From Pseudomonadota bacterium (GTDB taxonomy: Bacteria; Pseudomonadota; Alphaproteobacteria; Rhizobiales; Beijerinckiaceae): 64,000 bases of DNA. Shown here piece by piece: positions 1-8,998 of this stretch (within the stretch, counting starts at the first letter, position 1; each line of letters starts with the position of its first letter). Both the position numbers and the translations under genes were made by a program. The notes beneath the pieces were generated by a model, which was given only the letters and a program-made list of their open reading frames with translations, had not been told where the DNA came from and did no database searches. The stretch covers positions 21,328 through 85,327 of the forward strand of contig JAEWKH010000016.1 in NCBI GenBank assembly GCA_023386155.1, written 5' to 3'.

Positions 1-78
1 GCCCGCCTGTCGGGTGCGGAAGCCGCGCTTGCTGGAAGACTGAACGGTTCCGGCTCCGAAATCAGCCTGTCGCGATAA
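1..78 (+). CDS. Possible C-terminal end of an unidentified protein
   Basis: Frame 1 is open from the left edge to a TAA at 76-78 and would encode about 25 residues ending in SEISLSR. The composition (Ala, Gly, Leu, Ser) fits a coding C-terminus, and it would converge with the transglycosylase gene whose stop lies 11 nt further on. The piece is too short to assign a family, and a chance open frame cannot be excluded. Confidence 0.3.
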   Translation, partial: ARLSGAEAALAGRLNGSGSEISLSR

Positions 79-89
79 GCGACGGAACT

Positions 90-776
90 TCAACCGTCCG
101 ACGCTGTCTGGCCTCGGCTCAGACCTGGAGCATCCGCGCAAAAGGTCCGGGCCGCCGGAGTCCATTGGCCGAACCCGGTCGCGACCATGTTGGCGATCAC
201 GCGGCAGACATATCGCTTTTGTGCCGGATCATTGTTCGGGCCCGCATGATAACGGGCGACAGCCATCGTCCAGGTCTCGTGCCGTGTCTTGAGCTCGCGC
301 AGGAAACGCGCGGCGTATTCCACATTGGCCCGCGGATTCAGCATGCTTTCCAGGGACGGGAAATTCTCGCGATGATAGAGATGGTTGATCTGCATGCAAC
401 CCAGATCGATGAGTCTCGCGCCGCTTCTGCTGGCTTCCTCGAAGCGCCCGATAGCTTCGGCCGCGCTGTTCGAGAACACGGCCTTTCCCTCGACATTCAT
501 GGCGTAAGGCTGCAGGCTTCCGCGTCGCCCCGTTTCGGTCAGGCCCACAGAATAGAGCATGCCCAGCGGCACTCCATACTTGGATGAAGCCCGCATCATT
601 TCCCGTTCGCACAGGCCTGCGGCAGATTGTGCCGCAGCCGGGATCGTGAAGCATGCGTTAAAGGTAGACCCCGCCAGTGCGGCTGCCACCAGGAAGCGAA
701 GTGTCGTTCCTGTCCTTGTGAAACTCCCGCCCGTCCCTTTCGTTGCGCTCGCCTTGATGGCGGGAAGAGCTTCCAT
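90..776 (-). CDS. Lytic transglycosylase (SLT fold) of the flagellar cluster
   Basis: Likely periplasmic murein lytic transglycosylase that opens peptidoglycan for the flagellar rod or stator. A hydrophobic signal segment (LRFLVAAALAG) ends at an AAAQS-like cleavage site. The SLT motifs follow: the presumed catalytic Glu in VGLTETG, then GCMQINHLYH and AVARYHAGPNN. It is last in the motB-motC-fliK run, the position held by orf38 in Sinorhizobium meliloti. The start is uncertain: ATGs at 776 and 854 lack a clear ribosome binding site. The signal peptide itself lies inside the end of fliK in another frame, so an overlap of about 120 nt is hard to avoid. Function is inferred from fold and context. 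Confidence 0.8.
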   Translation of the reverse strand: MEALPAIKASATKGTGGSFTRTGTTLRFLVAAALAGSTFNACFTIPAAAQSAAGLCEREMMRASSKYGVPLGMLYSVGLTETGRRGSLQPYAMNVEGKAVFSNSAAEAIGRFEEASRSGARLIDLGCMQINHLYHRENFPSLESMLNPRANVEYAARFLRELKTRHETWTMAVARYHAGPNNDPAQKRYVCRVIANMVATGFGQWTPAARTFCADAPGLSRGQTASDG

Positions 777-2055
777 GGCCAGCGGCGCCCTGATCGAACG
801 ATTGGCCCTGCGTCTGAGACCCTTGCGGAGGGCGATGGAAGGAAGAACGATCATGGGAGGCAGCTTCAGAGGATTGTATGTTGATGACGTCCGGGCGGTA
901 GCCGGAGCCCCGGAGGAGATTGGACAGTTTCTCCGCATCATTGCGCAGAAGTTCGGCAGTCTCCTCGTTCTGCGCCTGAATTTCCATTTCAATGCCATCG
1001 CCGGCAAGTCTCATTCGGATCGTCACAAGGCCGAGCTCCGCCGGCTTCAGCTGAAGATCGAGAACTCTGAGAACGCTAGCGGACGCCCTCGCGGTTGCGG
1101 CCCGGTTCAGGTCGGTGTGCTGGAAGGATGAATGCTGAGCGTCCGATGTCCCTTTGACGTCCTCGATTACGGCGCTGGCGATATGCTGGAGCGTGGAAGG
1201 CGGGAGAGAAGCGGCATCGGACTTCGGGCCATTGAGCGCTGATTGCTTAGGCATCTCGGCTTGGTCGGACATTCGAGCCGAAGAAGCGCCCTTTACGATT
1301 GCCTGCTCCTCACTGCCTCTCGCGTTCTCCGCCTTGGCAGCTAGATCGGCCTGCGCTTTGACGAGCCCAACGCCTGCACTCGCCTGCTGATCTCTCAACT
1401 CAATAGGCTTGTGCTTTCCGGCGGCCATGTTCTCCATGACCGGCTCGACCTGTGCATCGGGATCCGATGCGCCCGGCTCGGAGGCGATGCCGCTCACCCC
1501 TTCGATGATCGGCTTGAAGTGTGTTTCCTGGTTCTGGACCGATACGGCAAGCCTCGACCCCAGGCCCGAATGCGCCGGATCCGGCGTGTCTCCATCCTGC
1601 TGCGACATGGACAGATATCCAGACGCGAGCGCCATGCCCGCCTGCCCTGCATCGGCAGCGGGCCCGTTGCCGGTTTGGGCCAGAATGCGAGGAATCATAT
1701 TCTCAAGAAACGAGAAGGCAGGGCTTCCGGATGGGAGAGCTGACATCCCCGCGGCAGCGTCGCTCACAGGCACGTCCGGCAGAAGAGCCTGAAGTGGGTC
1801 TGCACCGGTGGCGTTCGGCTTCGAGTCGATCTTGTCCGCTTCAATGCCTGGAGCGTTTGCCCCCAGCTGCAACACGTCCATGCTCCCCTTCTGCGCCTTT
1901 CCCGAGAAATCATCCAGGAAGGAACCGAAGTCCGACGACTTGCTGCTGCCGGCATTCTCCTGAGCGCCGGAAGTCATGGGAGCGTTGCGTGCCTGGGCGT
2001 CGGCCAGCTTTGGCGCCTGAGGAAGAAGATCTAATCGGCTCATCGGCTTGTACAT
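658..2055 (-). CDS. fliK: Flagellar hook-length control protein FliK (MotD type)
   Basis: FliK measures hook length and switches export specificity; in rhizobia it was first called MotD. The 465-residue protein has a long low-complexity, Ala/Ser/Gly/Gln-rich N-terminal part and a compact C-terminal Flg_hook domain at about residues 325-395 (motif LKPAELGLVTIRMRLAGDGI), then a Gln/Ser/His-rich tail. This layout is typical of FliK. It starts 2 nt after the motC stop, so it is probably translated in the same operon. An internal ATG 12 nt downstream (MSRLDLL) is an alternative start. The last 119 nt or more overlap the transglycosylase gene in another frame. Confidence 0.85.
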   Translation of the reverse strand: MYKPMSRLDLLPQAPKLADAQARNAPMTSGAQENAGSSKSSDFGSFLDDFSGKAQKGSMDVLQLGANAPGIEADKIDSKPNATGADPLQALLPDVPVSDAAAGMSALPSGSPAFSFLENMIPRILAQTGNGPAADAGQAGMALASGYLSMSQQDGDTPDPAHSGLGSRLAVSVQNQETHFKPIIEGVSGIASEPGASDPDAQVEPVMENMAAGKHKPIELRDQQASAGVGLVKAQADLAAKAENARGSEEQAIVKGASSARMSDQAEMPKQSALNGPKSDAASLPPSTLQHIASAVIEDVKGTSDAQHSSFQHTDLNRAATARASASVLRVLDLQLKPAELGLVTIRMRLAGDGIEMEIQAQNEETAELLRNDAEKLSNLLRGSGYRPDVINIQSSEAASHDRSSFHRPPQGSQTQGQSFDQGAAGHGSSSRHQGERNERDGREFHKDRNDTSLPGGSRTGGVYL

Positions 2056-2057
2056 GC

Positions 2058-3323
2058 CTAATTCTTGATCAGCTTGTCGACGCGGCTTAAGGCGTCACGC
2101 GCCTTGGATAGCGTCTCAAGCTGTTCCAGCCCTTGCACCGGCGCAGGAATGTCCATCGATTGTCCGGCTGCGGCCTTGGTTACCTTCAGTTCCGGTTGAG
2201 AGACCTGCTGGGCTTGGATGTCTGGGGGCTTACGTATTTGCTTCGCAACCGCGAGGGCGGAATCCAGCAATTCCAGGTCGCTCGCAGCAAGAAGGGAGCG
2301 ATCAAGGTTGCGAAGACCGTCGGCAGCATCATCGATCGCCTCAGGCGACGTAACGAGGGAGGCCGCGCGATAGAGCCTTGCTCTTGCTTCACTCACCTTG
2401 TCCGACCCCACCAGCTCCTGAGCCTTGCCTGCCAGCAGCAGGGCCGAAGTGGTGAATCCCTGCTCGATCGAGGACCGTGCAGCCAAGAGGTAAAGGTCGC
2501 GCCTCGCCTCCGGCTCGAGCTCGAGCATCATCGTCACGGCACCGTCGAAGCGTGAGGATTCCTTCCCGAAATCGATTCGCGTCATGGCCGAGGCTAGGCG
2601 CTGGCGGAAGTTGCCGGCGTAGATCGAATGGCGATAGCGCCTCAGGTACTTGGTGGCCAGTGACTGGAACTTCTCCATATTGTTGGTCTGGCTCGCCACG
2701 AATACCTGTCTGCGCAAGGCCGCCTCTTCAAGGAGCGTACCAGGCGCCTGAAGCCGGACGAAATCCAGCAGTTCGTCGGACTTGGCGGCATTCTTCCGCA
2801 CGACGAGAGCCGATTGGACCAAGGCCAGCTGTGCTCCCAGGGTAGGAGTAAAGGATCGCGGATCGAGTGAACCCAGGGAGCCCTGTGCCGCCTCCTCCCT
2901 TCCCTCGACGTAAGCAAGCGCCCCTTCAATCAAGGGGCGATCGCTCTCCGTGACGACCAGGGAGCCCAGCTCAAGAAGCTTTCTCAGGATGCCCGGATTG
3001 CCACCGCTGAGAACGAAGGAGACCGCAGCTTGGACATTCTTGCTTGTCTGCCACGTCTCCGGCTCCATGCTCATGAACCTGTCGTCCAGGATACCCAGCA
3101 GACCGCGCTGCCCGAGATGGGCCTCGGTCGAGCCGATCGCAATCTGATCCTGCATCAGATGGAGTGTCCGCACGAGTTGCACCGGATCAGGACCCGTTGC
3201 GGATGGCTTCGGCTGCTCCACAGGCGCCCCGGAAGGTGCCGCACCCTCGGCCATCGCCGGCCCTGCGAGGAGGAGCACGGAGACCGCTATGAGAGGCAGA
3301 GAAGGACTTCTCATCCTGATCAC
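2058..3323 (-). CDS. motC: Periplasmic motility protein MotC
   Basis: MotC is a periplasmic protein found in rhizobial motors, where it works with MotB at the stator. The 421-residue product has an N-terminal signal peptide (LIAVSVLLLAGPAMA) followed by a helical soluble body with no further membrane segment. Family features include DPVQLVRTLHLMQDQIAIG near residue 50 and an all-alpha repeat-like middle. Its ATG overlaps the motB TGA (ATGA at 3320-3323), which suggests coupled translation. The chaperone MotE needed for MotC is encoded in the same window at 8995-9510, so the pair is complete. Confidence 0.88.
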   Translation of the reverse strand: MIRMRSPSLPLIAVSVLLLAGPAMAEGAAPSGAPVEQPKPSATGPDPVQLVRTLHLMQDQIAIGSTEAHLGQRGLLGILDDRFMSMEPETWQTSKNVQAAVSFVLSGGNPGILRKLLELGSLVVTESDRPLIEGALAYVEGREEAAQGSLGSLDPRSFTPTLGAQLALVQSALVVRKNAAKSDELLDFVRLQAPGTLLEEAALRRQVFVASQTNNMEKFQSLATKYLRRYRHSIYAGNFRQRLASAMTRIDFGKESSRFDGAVTMMLELEPEARRDLYLLAARSSIEQGFTTSALLLAGKAQELVGSDKVSEARARLYRAASLVTSPEAIDDAADGLRNLDRSLLAASDLELLDSALAVAKQIRKPPDIQAQQVSQPELKVTKAAAGQSMDIPAPVQGLEQLETLSKARDALSRVDKLIKN

Positions 3324-4552
3324 TCCTGCAGAAGGATCTCGACCCGGCGGTTCTGATCCGCATTTGGATCGGATGGGATCTTCGGCTCACGATCAGCGTG
3401 CCCTTCAACCCTTACGATTCTGCTTTCGTCCAGTCCACCACGGACGAGCATGTACAGCGCCATCTGGGCCCGTGCATGGGAAAGCCGCCAGTTGTCATAG
3501 TTAGGCGATTTGAAGGGACGGGCATCCGTATGGCCGCGGATGACGATCTTGCCCGACCGCGACTGAAGAATTTTCGCGATCTCGGCCATGGCCTTCACGA
3601 CCTTCGCATGCGGCTCGGCCGAGCCCACGGCAAACATCGTGAAGTCGAAGTCATCCGTCAGGCTGATCAGGGTCCCGGATCCGGTCCGACGAACCTCGAT
3701 ATGCGGTTGTGGCGTGACATCCTTCGTCGGCTGAACGGCTTTCATGATTTCGCTCTTCAGCTCCGCCGCCTTCTGATCTGCAGCCGAGGCTGCGTTCGGG
3801 TCGGGATGCAGGGCCTGATCGGCCGGTTCCTGTGATCCGCCGTTCAGTTGCATCTGCGCGTTCCCTTCTGGCATCGCCGCCTTGGAGGAACCCTTGTCAG
3901 GACGTCCCGTGACGGGGTTCTGACTCAAAGCCGCAACGGCATCCATGACCGCCTTCGACGGTGCCGGCGCCGCGGTTCCCGGCTTTGAAGGCGTGTCGGT
4001 CTTCAATTCGTCAACAGGCGCGACCTGCCAGTACAGGGGATCGAACGGGTCCCTGAAAGCCTCCCCCGCCTTGAGGCCAGGCACGTCGCTCTCGCCCGGC
4101 GTGACATCCGCTCCGAGCGTGTCGTGAGGATTGGCTTCAATCTCATCGGCGATCTTGGCCAGGACGGCATAAGGATCCTGGAAGAGCGCTCCCTCTTTGA
4201 ACCGGGGCTTGCGCAGCTGATGGGACTTTCCACCTGTTCCCTCGCCGCTTCCCTTCTCCTTGCCGTCCTTCGTACTGTCGGTTTCATTGTCCGGCGGAAC
4301 ATTCTGCGGATCGTCGAGCCCCTTCCTGTTCGGAGTCGACTCAGCCAGTTGAACCGGGTTGAAGTAATTCGCAACGCCGTTGCGGGTCTGCTCGTCTGTC
4401 AGGCTGATGAGCCACATTACGAGGAAGAACGCCATCATGGCCGTCATGAAATCCGCGTGAGCGATCTTCCAGGTGCCACCCTTGACGACCTCTTCATCAT
4501 CGCTGCTCCTACGAACGATGACGATCCCGTGTTTATCTGAACCTTTCATCAC
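3320..4552 (-). CDS. motB: Flagellar stator protein MotB
   Basis: MotB forms the ion-conducting stator with MotA and anchors it to peptidoglycan. The single N-terminal membrane helix at about residues 33-52 carries the essential Asp (D34 in AHADFMTAMMAFF). A long charged and Pro/Ala-rich linker of roughly 220 residues follows. The C-terminal OmpA-like peptidoglycan-binding domain shows VIRGHTDARPF and NWRLSHARAQ. At 410 residues it is longer than enteric MotB, as usual in rhizobia. It starts 3 nt after the fliH stop and overlaps motC by 4 nt. No motA was found in the window. Confidence 0.93.
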   Translation of the reverse strand: MMKGSDKHGIVIVRRSSDDEEVVKGGTWKIAHADFMTAMMAFFLVMWLISLTDEQTRNGVANYFNPVQLAESTPNRKGLDDPQNVPPDNETDSTKDGKEKGSGEGTGGKSHQLRKPRFKEGALFQDPYAVLAKIADEIEANPHDTLGADVTPGESDVPGLKAGEAFRDPFDPLYWQVAPVDELKTDTPSKPGTAAPAPSKAVMDAVAALSQNPVTGRPDKGSSKAAMPEGNAQMQLNGGSQEPADQALHPDPNAASAADQKAAELKSEIMKAVQPTKDVTPQPHIEVRRTGSGTLISLTDDFDFTMFAVGSAEPHAKVVKAMAEIAKILQSRSGKIVIRGHTDARPFKSPNYDNWRLSHARAQMALYMLVRGGLDESRIVRVEGHADREPKIPSDPNADQNRRVEILLQE

Positions 4553-4555
4553 TCA

Positions 4556-5203
4556 TCAGCTTTCTAACGCTTGGGCCAGTCGAGCCGACCAGAAGCCCAG
4601 TTGCGTTTGAGCAATCGTGTCATGCACAACCACGCTGACCTCAATGTGCTCGCCAGCAAGTAACTCGATTGCATCCCTGTATTGTCCAAGATGCGATTTC
4701 AGTGCCGAGAGCAGATCTTCCGGTCCGGAGATCTTCAATGGAGCGGCATCACGACCGGAAAGGAGCGTCGCCAGAACATCCTTGAACTCGGCAAGGCTTT
4801 GCTGCCGGAATGCTTCCGTTACAAATGGCCTGAGGATATTCTCAGTGCTCTCGGCGAGCGTCGTCTCGATGCGCTCGATTGCATCCGAAAGCTGGGACGA
4901 CAACGGCAGGGCCTGCTGCTCCACCCAGAGCGAGCGCTGAACATTCAGATCCTCCAGATGGCGCGCTCTCTCGGCGGCGATGGCATCCTCCAGCTCCTTG
5001 CGAGCAATCTCTCTCTCCTCGGACCTGACTCTTGCCTCTACCGACCTGATGAGTTCCGCCTGGCGATCAACGGCAGGCTGCTCCGGCTCGGAGGCCGTCT
5101 CGGGCGCGATCTTGACGGTGCGCAGGAGGCTTAGTCCCGAAGCATCGCCGGCGATGGGGTTTGAGAAGTCCGCCAGGAGGCTGGCCAATGTTCCCGACAT
5201 CAT
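4556..5203 (-). CDS. fliH: FliH-like flagellar export ATPase regulator
   Basis: Probable FliH, the peripheral-stalk protein that binds the export ATPase FliI. The roughly 215-residue product has a long charged coiled coil at about residues 45-110 and a C-terminal domain of the FliH/YscL type ending in an amphipathic segment (LGFWSARLAQALES). Sequence identity to classical FliH is weak, so the name rests on architecture and on its place directly after fliF. The chosen ATG at 5201-5203 overlaps the fliF stop (ATGA), and the next codon is also ATG. fliI is not in the window. Confidence 0.62.
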   Translation of the reverse strand: MMSGTLASLLADFSNPIAGDASGLSLLRTVKIAPETASEPEQPAVDRQAELIRSVEARVRSEEREIARKELEDAIAAERARHLEDLNVQRSLWVEQQALPLSSQLSDAIERIETTLAESTENILRPFVTEAFRQQSLAEFKDVLATLLSGRDAAPLKISGPEDLLSALKSHLGQYRDAIELLAGEHIEVSVVVHDTIAQTQLGFWSARLAQALES

Positions 5204-6837
5204 GCGGCCTCCCGCCCAAGCCACTGCTTCAGAACCGCAGCAGCATGCTCCTCACTGAGTTCAATGATCTGTTCCAGCTTCCGTTGCGGGGTACGCGGCA
5301 TTTCGATCAGGCTATGTTCGTCCGCCTCGGACGTGACCTGCAGGGCGGCCTCCTTGCTGGCTTCGAGAGCCACTTCAGCCTCGGCTGCAGCCAAGGCTGC
5401 GGCCTGCTCGCGCTGGAGTTCGAGCTCTGCCTGGTGGCGGGCCATGAGCATCCGCACGGCCGGACGCAGGCCGAACCAGATCATCATGGCGCACAGGGCA
5501 AGGATGGTCAGGGCATTCACCACCGTCCCGAACTGACGCATGAGGATCTCAGTGAGAGACGGACCTGGGATGGGTTGAAGCATTCCGCCGTCGTCGACGA
5601 AGCTGACGGCCGCGACCTTGATCTGATCGCCACGGGTCTTGCTGAACCCCGCTGCAGACGACACCAGCTGCTCGATCTCTGCAACCTTGGCATCGATCTC
5701 TTCAGGGGCCGCATTATCGCCGAGCAGCGACGTGATGCGCGACTTGTTCACCAGAACGGCGACGGAGAGGTTCTTGATCTGGTAGCCGTCGCTGATGGTC
5801 TGCACCGTCTTGGATGAAATCTCGTAGTTCGTCAGCTCTTCTCGGCGCTGGTTGTCCTCGCTTGAGCTGTCGCTCGAATCGGCACGAACATTCTCATCGG
5901 GGAGGTTCTGCTGAACGGTGGTCGGCTTTTGGCCGCTCCTGTTCTGAGAAACCTCCGTCTCCCTGATCGTACGCGTCGAACGCTCGACCTTCGATTCAGG
6001 GTTGTAGATCGTCTCGTTGGTGCTGACCTTGTCCGTGCTCAGGCGGGCCGCCACGCTGATCTCAAAGTTTCCGGTTCCGAGGTAAGGCGCAAGGGTGCGG
6101 CGCACATTGTCCTGGATTTCCAGGCCGACCGTCTTCTCGAGCCGGGCCATCTTGCCGGTCGAGGCATTGGCCATGTCGTCTCCGGACATCAGGAGCGTGC
6201 CATCCGTATTCATGACGGTGACCTTATCCACCGCCATGCCAGGAATCGCGGCTGCCACGAGATGCCTGATCGCCTGGGCCGACGACGCGTCGTCGGACGG
6301 CACGGTACGGATGACGACGGAGGCGGAAGGCGGCTGCTGCTCGCGGCGGAAGGACCCGCGGTCCGGGAGGACGATATGAACGCGGGCGGCCTTGATGCCC
6401 TTCATGCCCTGAATGGTCCGGGCAAGCTCGCCTTCGAGAGCCCGCACCTTGGTGACCTCCTGCATGAAGGACGTCAGACCGAGAGAGCCGAGATCGTTGA
6501 AAAGCTCGTAGCCGGACTTCGTGCTGTGCGGAAGCCCTTTCTCGGCCAGCAGCATCCGAGCCTGCGCCGTATTGCCATAGCTGACCAGCAGGGCCGTTCC
6601 GTCGGTGCTCACATCGAAGGGAATGCCCGCATCCTTCAGGACCGCGCCCATCCGCCCGACATCCTCACGGTCAAGACCCGTGTAGAGCGTCTCCTGGGCG
6701 GGCCGGCTGAGGTAGTAGGCGCCGATACCGACGGACAGGAAAACAACAAGACCGATTGCGGCCAAGGCAGCTAGGCGACGGGCGCCCAGCAGCATTAGAC
6801 TACTCCAGAGTTTTTCGGCGTGTTGACGACCAGGCAT
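5200..6837 (-). CDS. fliF: Flagellar MS-ring protein FliF
   Basis: FliF builds the MS-ring in the inner membrane, on which rotor and export gate are assembled. The 545-residue protein has a first membrane helix at about residues 20-45 (LAALAAIGLVVFLSVGIGAY). The YscJ-type domain follows, with LYTGLDREDVGRM and RVHIVLPDRGSF. A disordered Ser/Asp-rich loop and a second membrane helix near residue 440 come next, and the C-terminal tail is the expected FliG-binding site. It begins 119 nt after fliP, with a palindrome in the gap, so it probably opens a second transcription unit. Several in-frame Met codons near the N-terminus leave the exact start open. Confidence 0.95.
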   Translation of the reverse strand: MPGRQHAEKLWSSLMLLGARRLAALAAIGLVVFLSVGIGAYYLSRPAQETLYTGLDREDVGRMGAVLKDAGIPFDVSTDGTALLVSYGNTAQARMLLAEKGLPHSTKSGYELFNDLGSLGLTSFMQEVTKVRALEGELARTIQGMKGIKAARVHIVLPDRGSFRREQQPPSASVVIRTVPSDDASSAQAIRHLVAAAIPGMAVDKVTVMNTDGTLLMSGDDMANASTGKMARLEKTVGLEIQDNVRRTLAPYLGTGNFEISVAARLSTDKVSTNETIYNPESKVERSTRTIRETEVSQNRSGQKPTTVQQNLPDENVRADSSDSSSEDNQRREELTNYEISSKTVQTISDGYQIKNLSVAVLVNKSRITSLLGDNAAPEEIDAKVAEIEQLVSSAAGFSKTRGDQIKVAAVSFVDDGGMLQPIPGPSLTEILMRQFGTVVNALTILALCAMMIWFGLRPAVRMLMARHQAELELQREQAAALAAAEAEVALEASKEAALQVTSEADEHSLIEMPRTPQRKLEQIIELSEEHAAAVLKQWLGREAA

Positions 6838-6885
6838 AGAGAATCTCGGTACTGGAATGAGGTGTCGAGATCACTTTTGCGCCGT

Positions 6886-6904
6886 CAACCTTGTGCGAAG
6901 GTTG
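6886..6904 (-). promoter_or_regulatory. Perfect palindrome upstream of fliF, candidate operator
   Basis: CAACCTT, five bases, AAGGTTG form a perfect 7-bp inverted repeat 49-67 nt before the fliF start codon. A related element lies at a matching distance before flgB (13068-13086). The role as an operator, possibly for FtcR, is inference. Confidence 0.45.
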
Positions 6905-6956
6905 CTGCCCCCTCCACAGACCGCCGATTTCTCCGTCGAGGTTAGATGCCAGGCGG

Positions 6957-7694
6957 TCAGAAATATGATCGTACCAAGCCGCTTACGAGAATGTTCCATC
7001 CGTCGATCAAGACGAAGAACAGGATCTTGAACGGTAGCGCCAGGACGGTTGGAGGCATCATCATCATGCCCATGGACATCACCAGAGTCGCCACGATCAT
7101 ATCGATGACCAGGAAGGGCAGAGCGATCAGAAAGCCGATCTCGAACCCTCGCCTCAGCTCGGAGATCATGAAGGCGGGAATCAGGATCCGCAGGTCGATC
7201 TTCTCGCCTTCATCGGGCTTTGGGTAATTGACTGCCGCCAGGTCACTGAACATCTGGAGGTCCTTGGGCCGCACATGGGTCAGCATGAAGTCGCGGAAAG
7301 GCTCCGTCGTTCTGGCAAATGCCTCCGCTTCGGAGATGCGGTTTTCCGTCAGCGGCCTGATCCCGTCATTCCAGGCCCGGTCGAAGGTCGGTCCCATGAC
7401 AAAGAAGGTCATGAACAGGGATAGGCTGATCAGGAAGAGGTTGGCGGGGGTGCTCTGGAGGCCGATTCCCGAGCGCAGGAACGAAAAGGCGACCACGAAC
7501 CGGGTGAAGCTGGTCACCATGATCAGAAGACCGGGAGCGAGGGACAGGACGGTCAGAAGGACGACGAGCTGAATGATCCGACCGCTGACGGCGCCGTCGC
7601 CGGCGGGAATGAGCGATTCGAGGCCGGCGATCTGGGCGTGAGCACTCGTTGCAGTCAAAAAGAATGCACTGGCAATTATGAAACGGAGAGGCAT
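6957..7694 (-). CDS. fliP: Flagellar export gate protein FliP
   Basis: FliP is a core membrane component of the flagellar type III export gate (FliP5FliQ4FliR1). The 245-residue length is standard. It has a cleavable-looking signal peptide (ASAFFLTATSAHAQ) and hydrophobic segments including LLTVLSLAPGLLIMVTSFTR, a FliP hallmark. The C-terminal part has PAFMISELRRGFEIGF and the Met-rich VMSMGMMMMPPTVLALPFK, also family signatures. It is last in the flgB-to-fliP run, 71 nt after fliL. fliQ and fliR are not in the window. Confidence 0.96.
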   Translation of the reverse strand: MPLRFIIASAFFLTATSAHAQIAGLESLIPAGDGAVSGRIIQLVVLLTVLSLAPGLLIMVTSFTRFVVAFSFLRSGIGLQSTPANLFLISLSLFMTFFVMGPTFDRAWNDGIRPLTENRISEAEAFARTTEPFRDFMLTHVRPKDLQMFSDLAAVNYPKPDEGEKIDLRILIPAFMISELRRGFEIGFLIALPFLVIDMIVATLVMSMGMMMMPPTVLALPFKILFFVLIDGWNILVSGLVRSYF

Positions 7695-7765
7695 CGGTCA
7701 CTATGTCTTTCAAGAATGGGAGAGGCATTCACCGGACGCGCTGCGAATGCGGCAAGGGATTCACC

Positions 7766-8275
7766 CTACTGAACGATCAAGGTTTCAAGCACCAGCTCCT
7801 GGATCACCCCCCTCGAACGCAACCTTGCGCGCTCGTTGAGATCCTCGCGCAGGTGGAGGAGACCGCTCGGCCCCTGAATCTGCGCCAGCGACATGGTGCG
7901 AATATAGGCCAGGATGTCCTGCCTGGTCTCAGCCACCAGGACATCGGGGTGCTGCTCGTCCTGGGGCTTATAGACAATGGATGCCTCGACCCTGACCCAG
8001 TCGCTCTCCGACCCTGCCAGATTGGTTACGACGGGGGCGAGCTTCCTGATCGCGATATCGCCCGAATACGGGCTGACGGACTCGGGATTCGAGGGTGCCT
8101 CCTTGTACTTCTCCTCGACCTGCCTTTCGATCCCGGACACCATGACCAGGCCGAAGCCCCCGCCGATGGCGGCGGACAGGAGGGTCAAAAGGCCGAGCGT
8201 CAGAAGCCATCTGAAAGAGCTCTCCTTGCTCGATGCGCTTCTGGAAGCCGCTGGAAGTTCTAAGGCCTTGGCCAT
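7766..8275 (-). CDS. fliL: Flagellar basal body-associated protein FliL
   Basis: FliL is a single-pass inner-membrane protein that surrounds and supports the stator. The 169-residue product has one membrane helix at about residues 24-45 (LLTLGLLTLLSAAIGGGFGL). A periplasmic domain follows and ends with the typical AETRQDILAYIRTMSLAQIQ and VLETLIVQ. The position between flgH and fliP matches the rhizobial order. It starts 24 nt after the flgH stop. Confidence 0.9.
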   Translation of the reverse strand: MAKALELPAASRSASSKESSFRWLLTLGLLTLLSAAIGGGFGLVMVSGIERQVEEKYKEAPSNPESVSPYSGDIAIRKLAPVVTNLAGSESDWVRVEASIVYKPQDEQHPDVLVAETRQDILAYIRTMSLAQIQGPSGLLHLREDLNERARLRSRGVIQELVLETLIVQ

Positions 8276-8299
8276 TCTTCTCTCGTCCCGATGATCTGC

Positions 8300-8998
8300 C
8301 TAGAAGGGCGCCACGATGTCGTAGATCTGCTGGCCATAGGCCGGCTGCTGGACCTCCATCAGGCGCCCGCGGCCGCCATAGGACACCCGTGCCTCCGCAA
8401 TCTTGTCATAGCTGATCGTGTTCTTCGGCGAGATATCCCTCGGTCGCACGATGCCGGCGATGTTCAGGATGCGCAGCTCGTAGTTCACGCGCACCTCCTG
8501 CGATCCGCTGATCACGACGTTGCCGTTCGGCAGGACTTCATTGACGACCGCGGCGACGGAAAGGCGCAGCTTCTCCGACCTGTCGATCGTTCCCTTACCG
8601 GTCGAGGAGGATGCGGAATTGACGCCGAAATCACCGGTTCCGTCAGCGTCCCACCCTTTGAAGGAAAAGGCATAATCCAGCCCCGCACCGATCGCGGACT
8701 TCCTCGATCTGTCGCTCGCATTGTCGAACTCTGCCTTGTCGTCGATCTGGATGTTGACTGTGACGATGTCACCGACTTGCCTTGCCCGCGGACTCGTAAA
8801 GAGGTCTGCGCTGGCGTTGCTCCAGGTGGAGTTCGGCGCAGTCCGCGCATTGGATTTGAACAGGTGAGGAAGGGGTTCCCGGTCGACGGGGATGCCCGAG
8901 CCGATGGGGGTCATTGCAGGCTCACGTCCGATTTCCTCGGGCCGCGTCGCGCAGGCGCCGAGGAAGCAAAGGCCAGCGATCAGGATGAAATATTTCAA
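8300..8998 (-). CDS. flgH: Flagellar L-ring lipoprotein FlgH
   Basis: FlgH forms the outer-membrane L-ring around the rod. The 232-residue protein begins with a lipoprotein signal and lipobox LGAC, with the lipidated Cys at residue 16. The conserved FlgH core follows: LFTSPRARQVGDIVTVNI, NGNVVISGSQEVRVNYE and RPRDISPKNTISYDKIAEAR, then AYGQQIYD near the C-terminus. Its ATG overlaps the motE stop by 4 nt (8995-8998), so translation is probably coupled. Confidence 0.95.
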   Translation of the reverse strand: MKYFILIAGLCFLGACATRPEEIGREPAMTPIGSGIPVDREPLPHLFKSNARTAPNSTWSNASADLFTSPRARQVGDIVTVNIQIDDKAEFDNASDRSRKSAIGAGLDYAFSFKGWDADGTGDFGVNSASSSTGKGTIDRSEKLRLSVAAVVNEVLPNGNVVISGSQEVRVNYELRILNIAGIVRPRDISPKNTISYDKIAEARVSYGGRGRLMEVQQPAYGQQIYDIVAPF

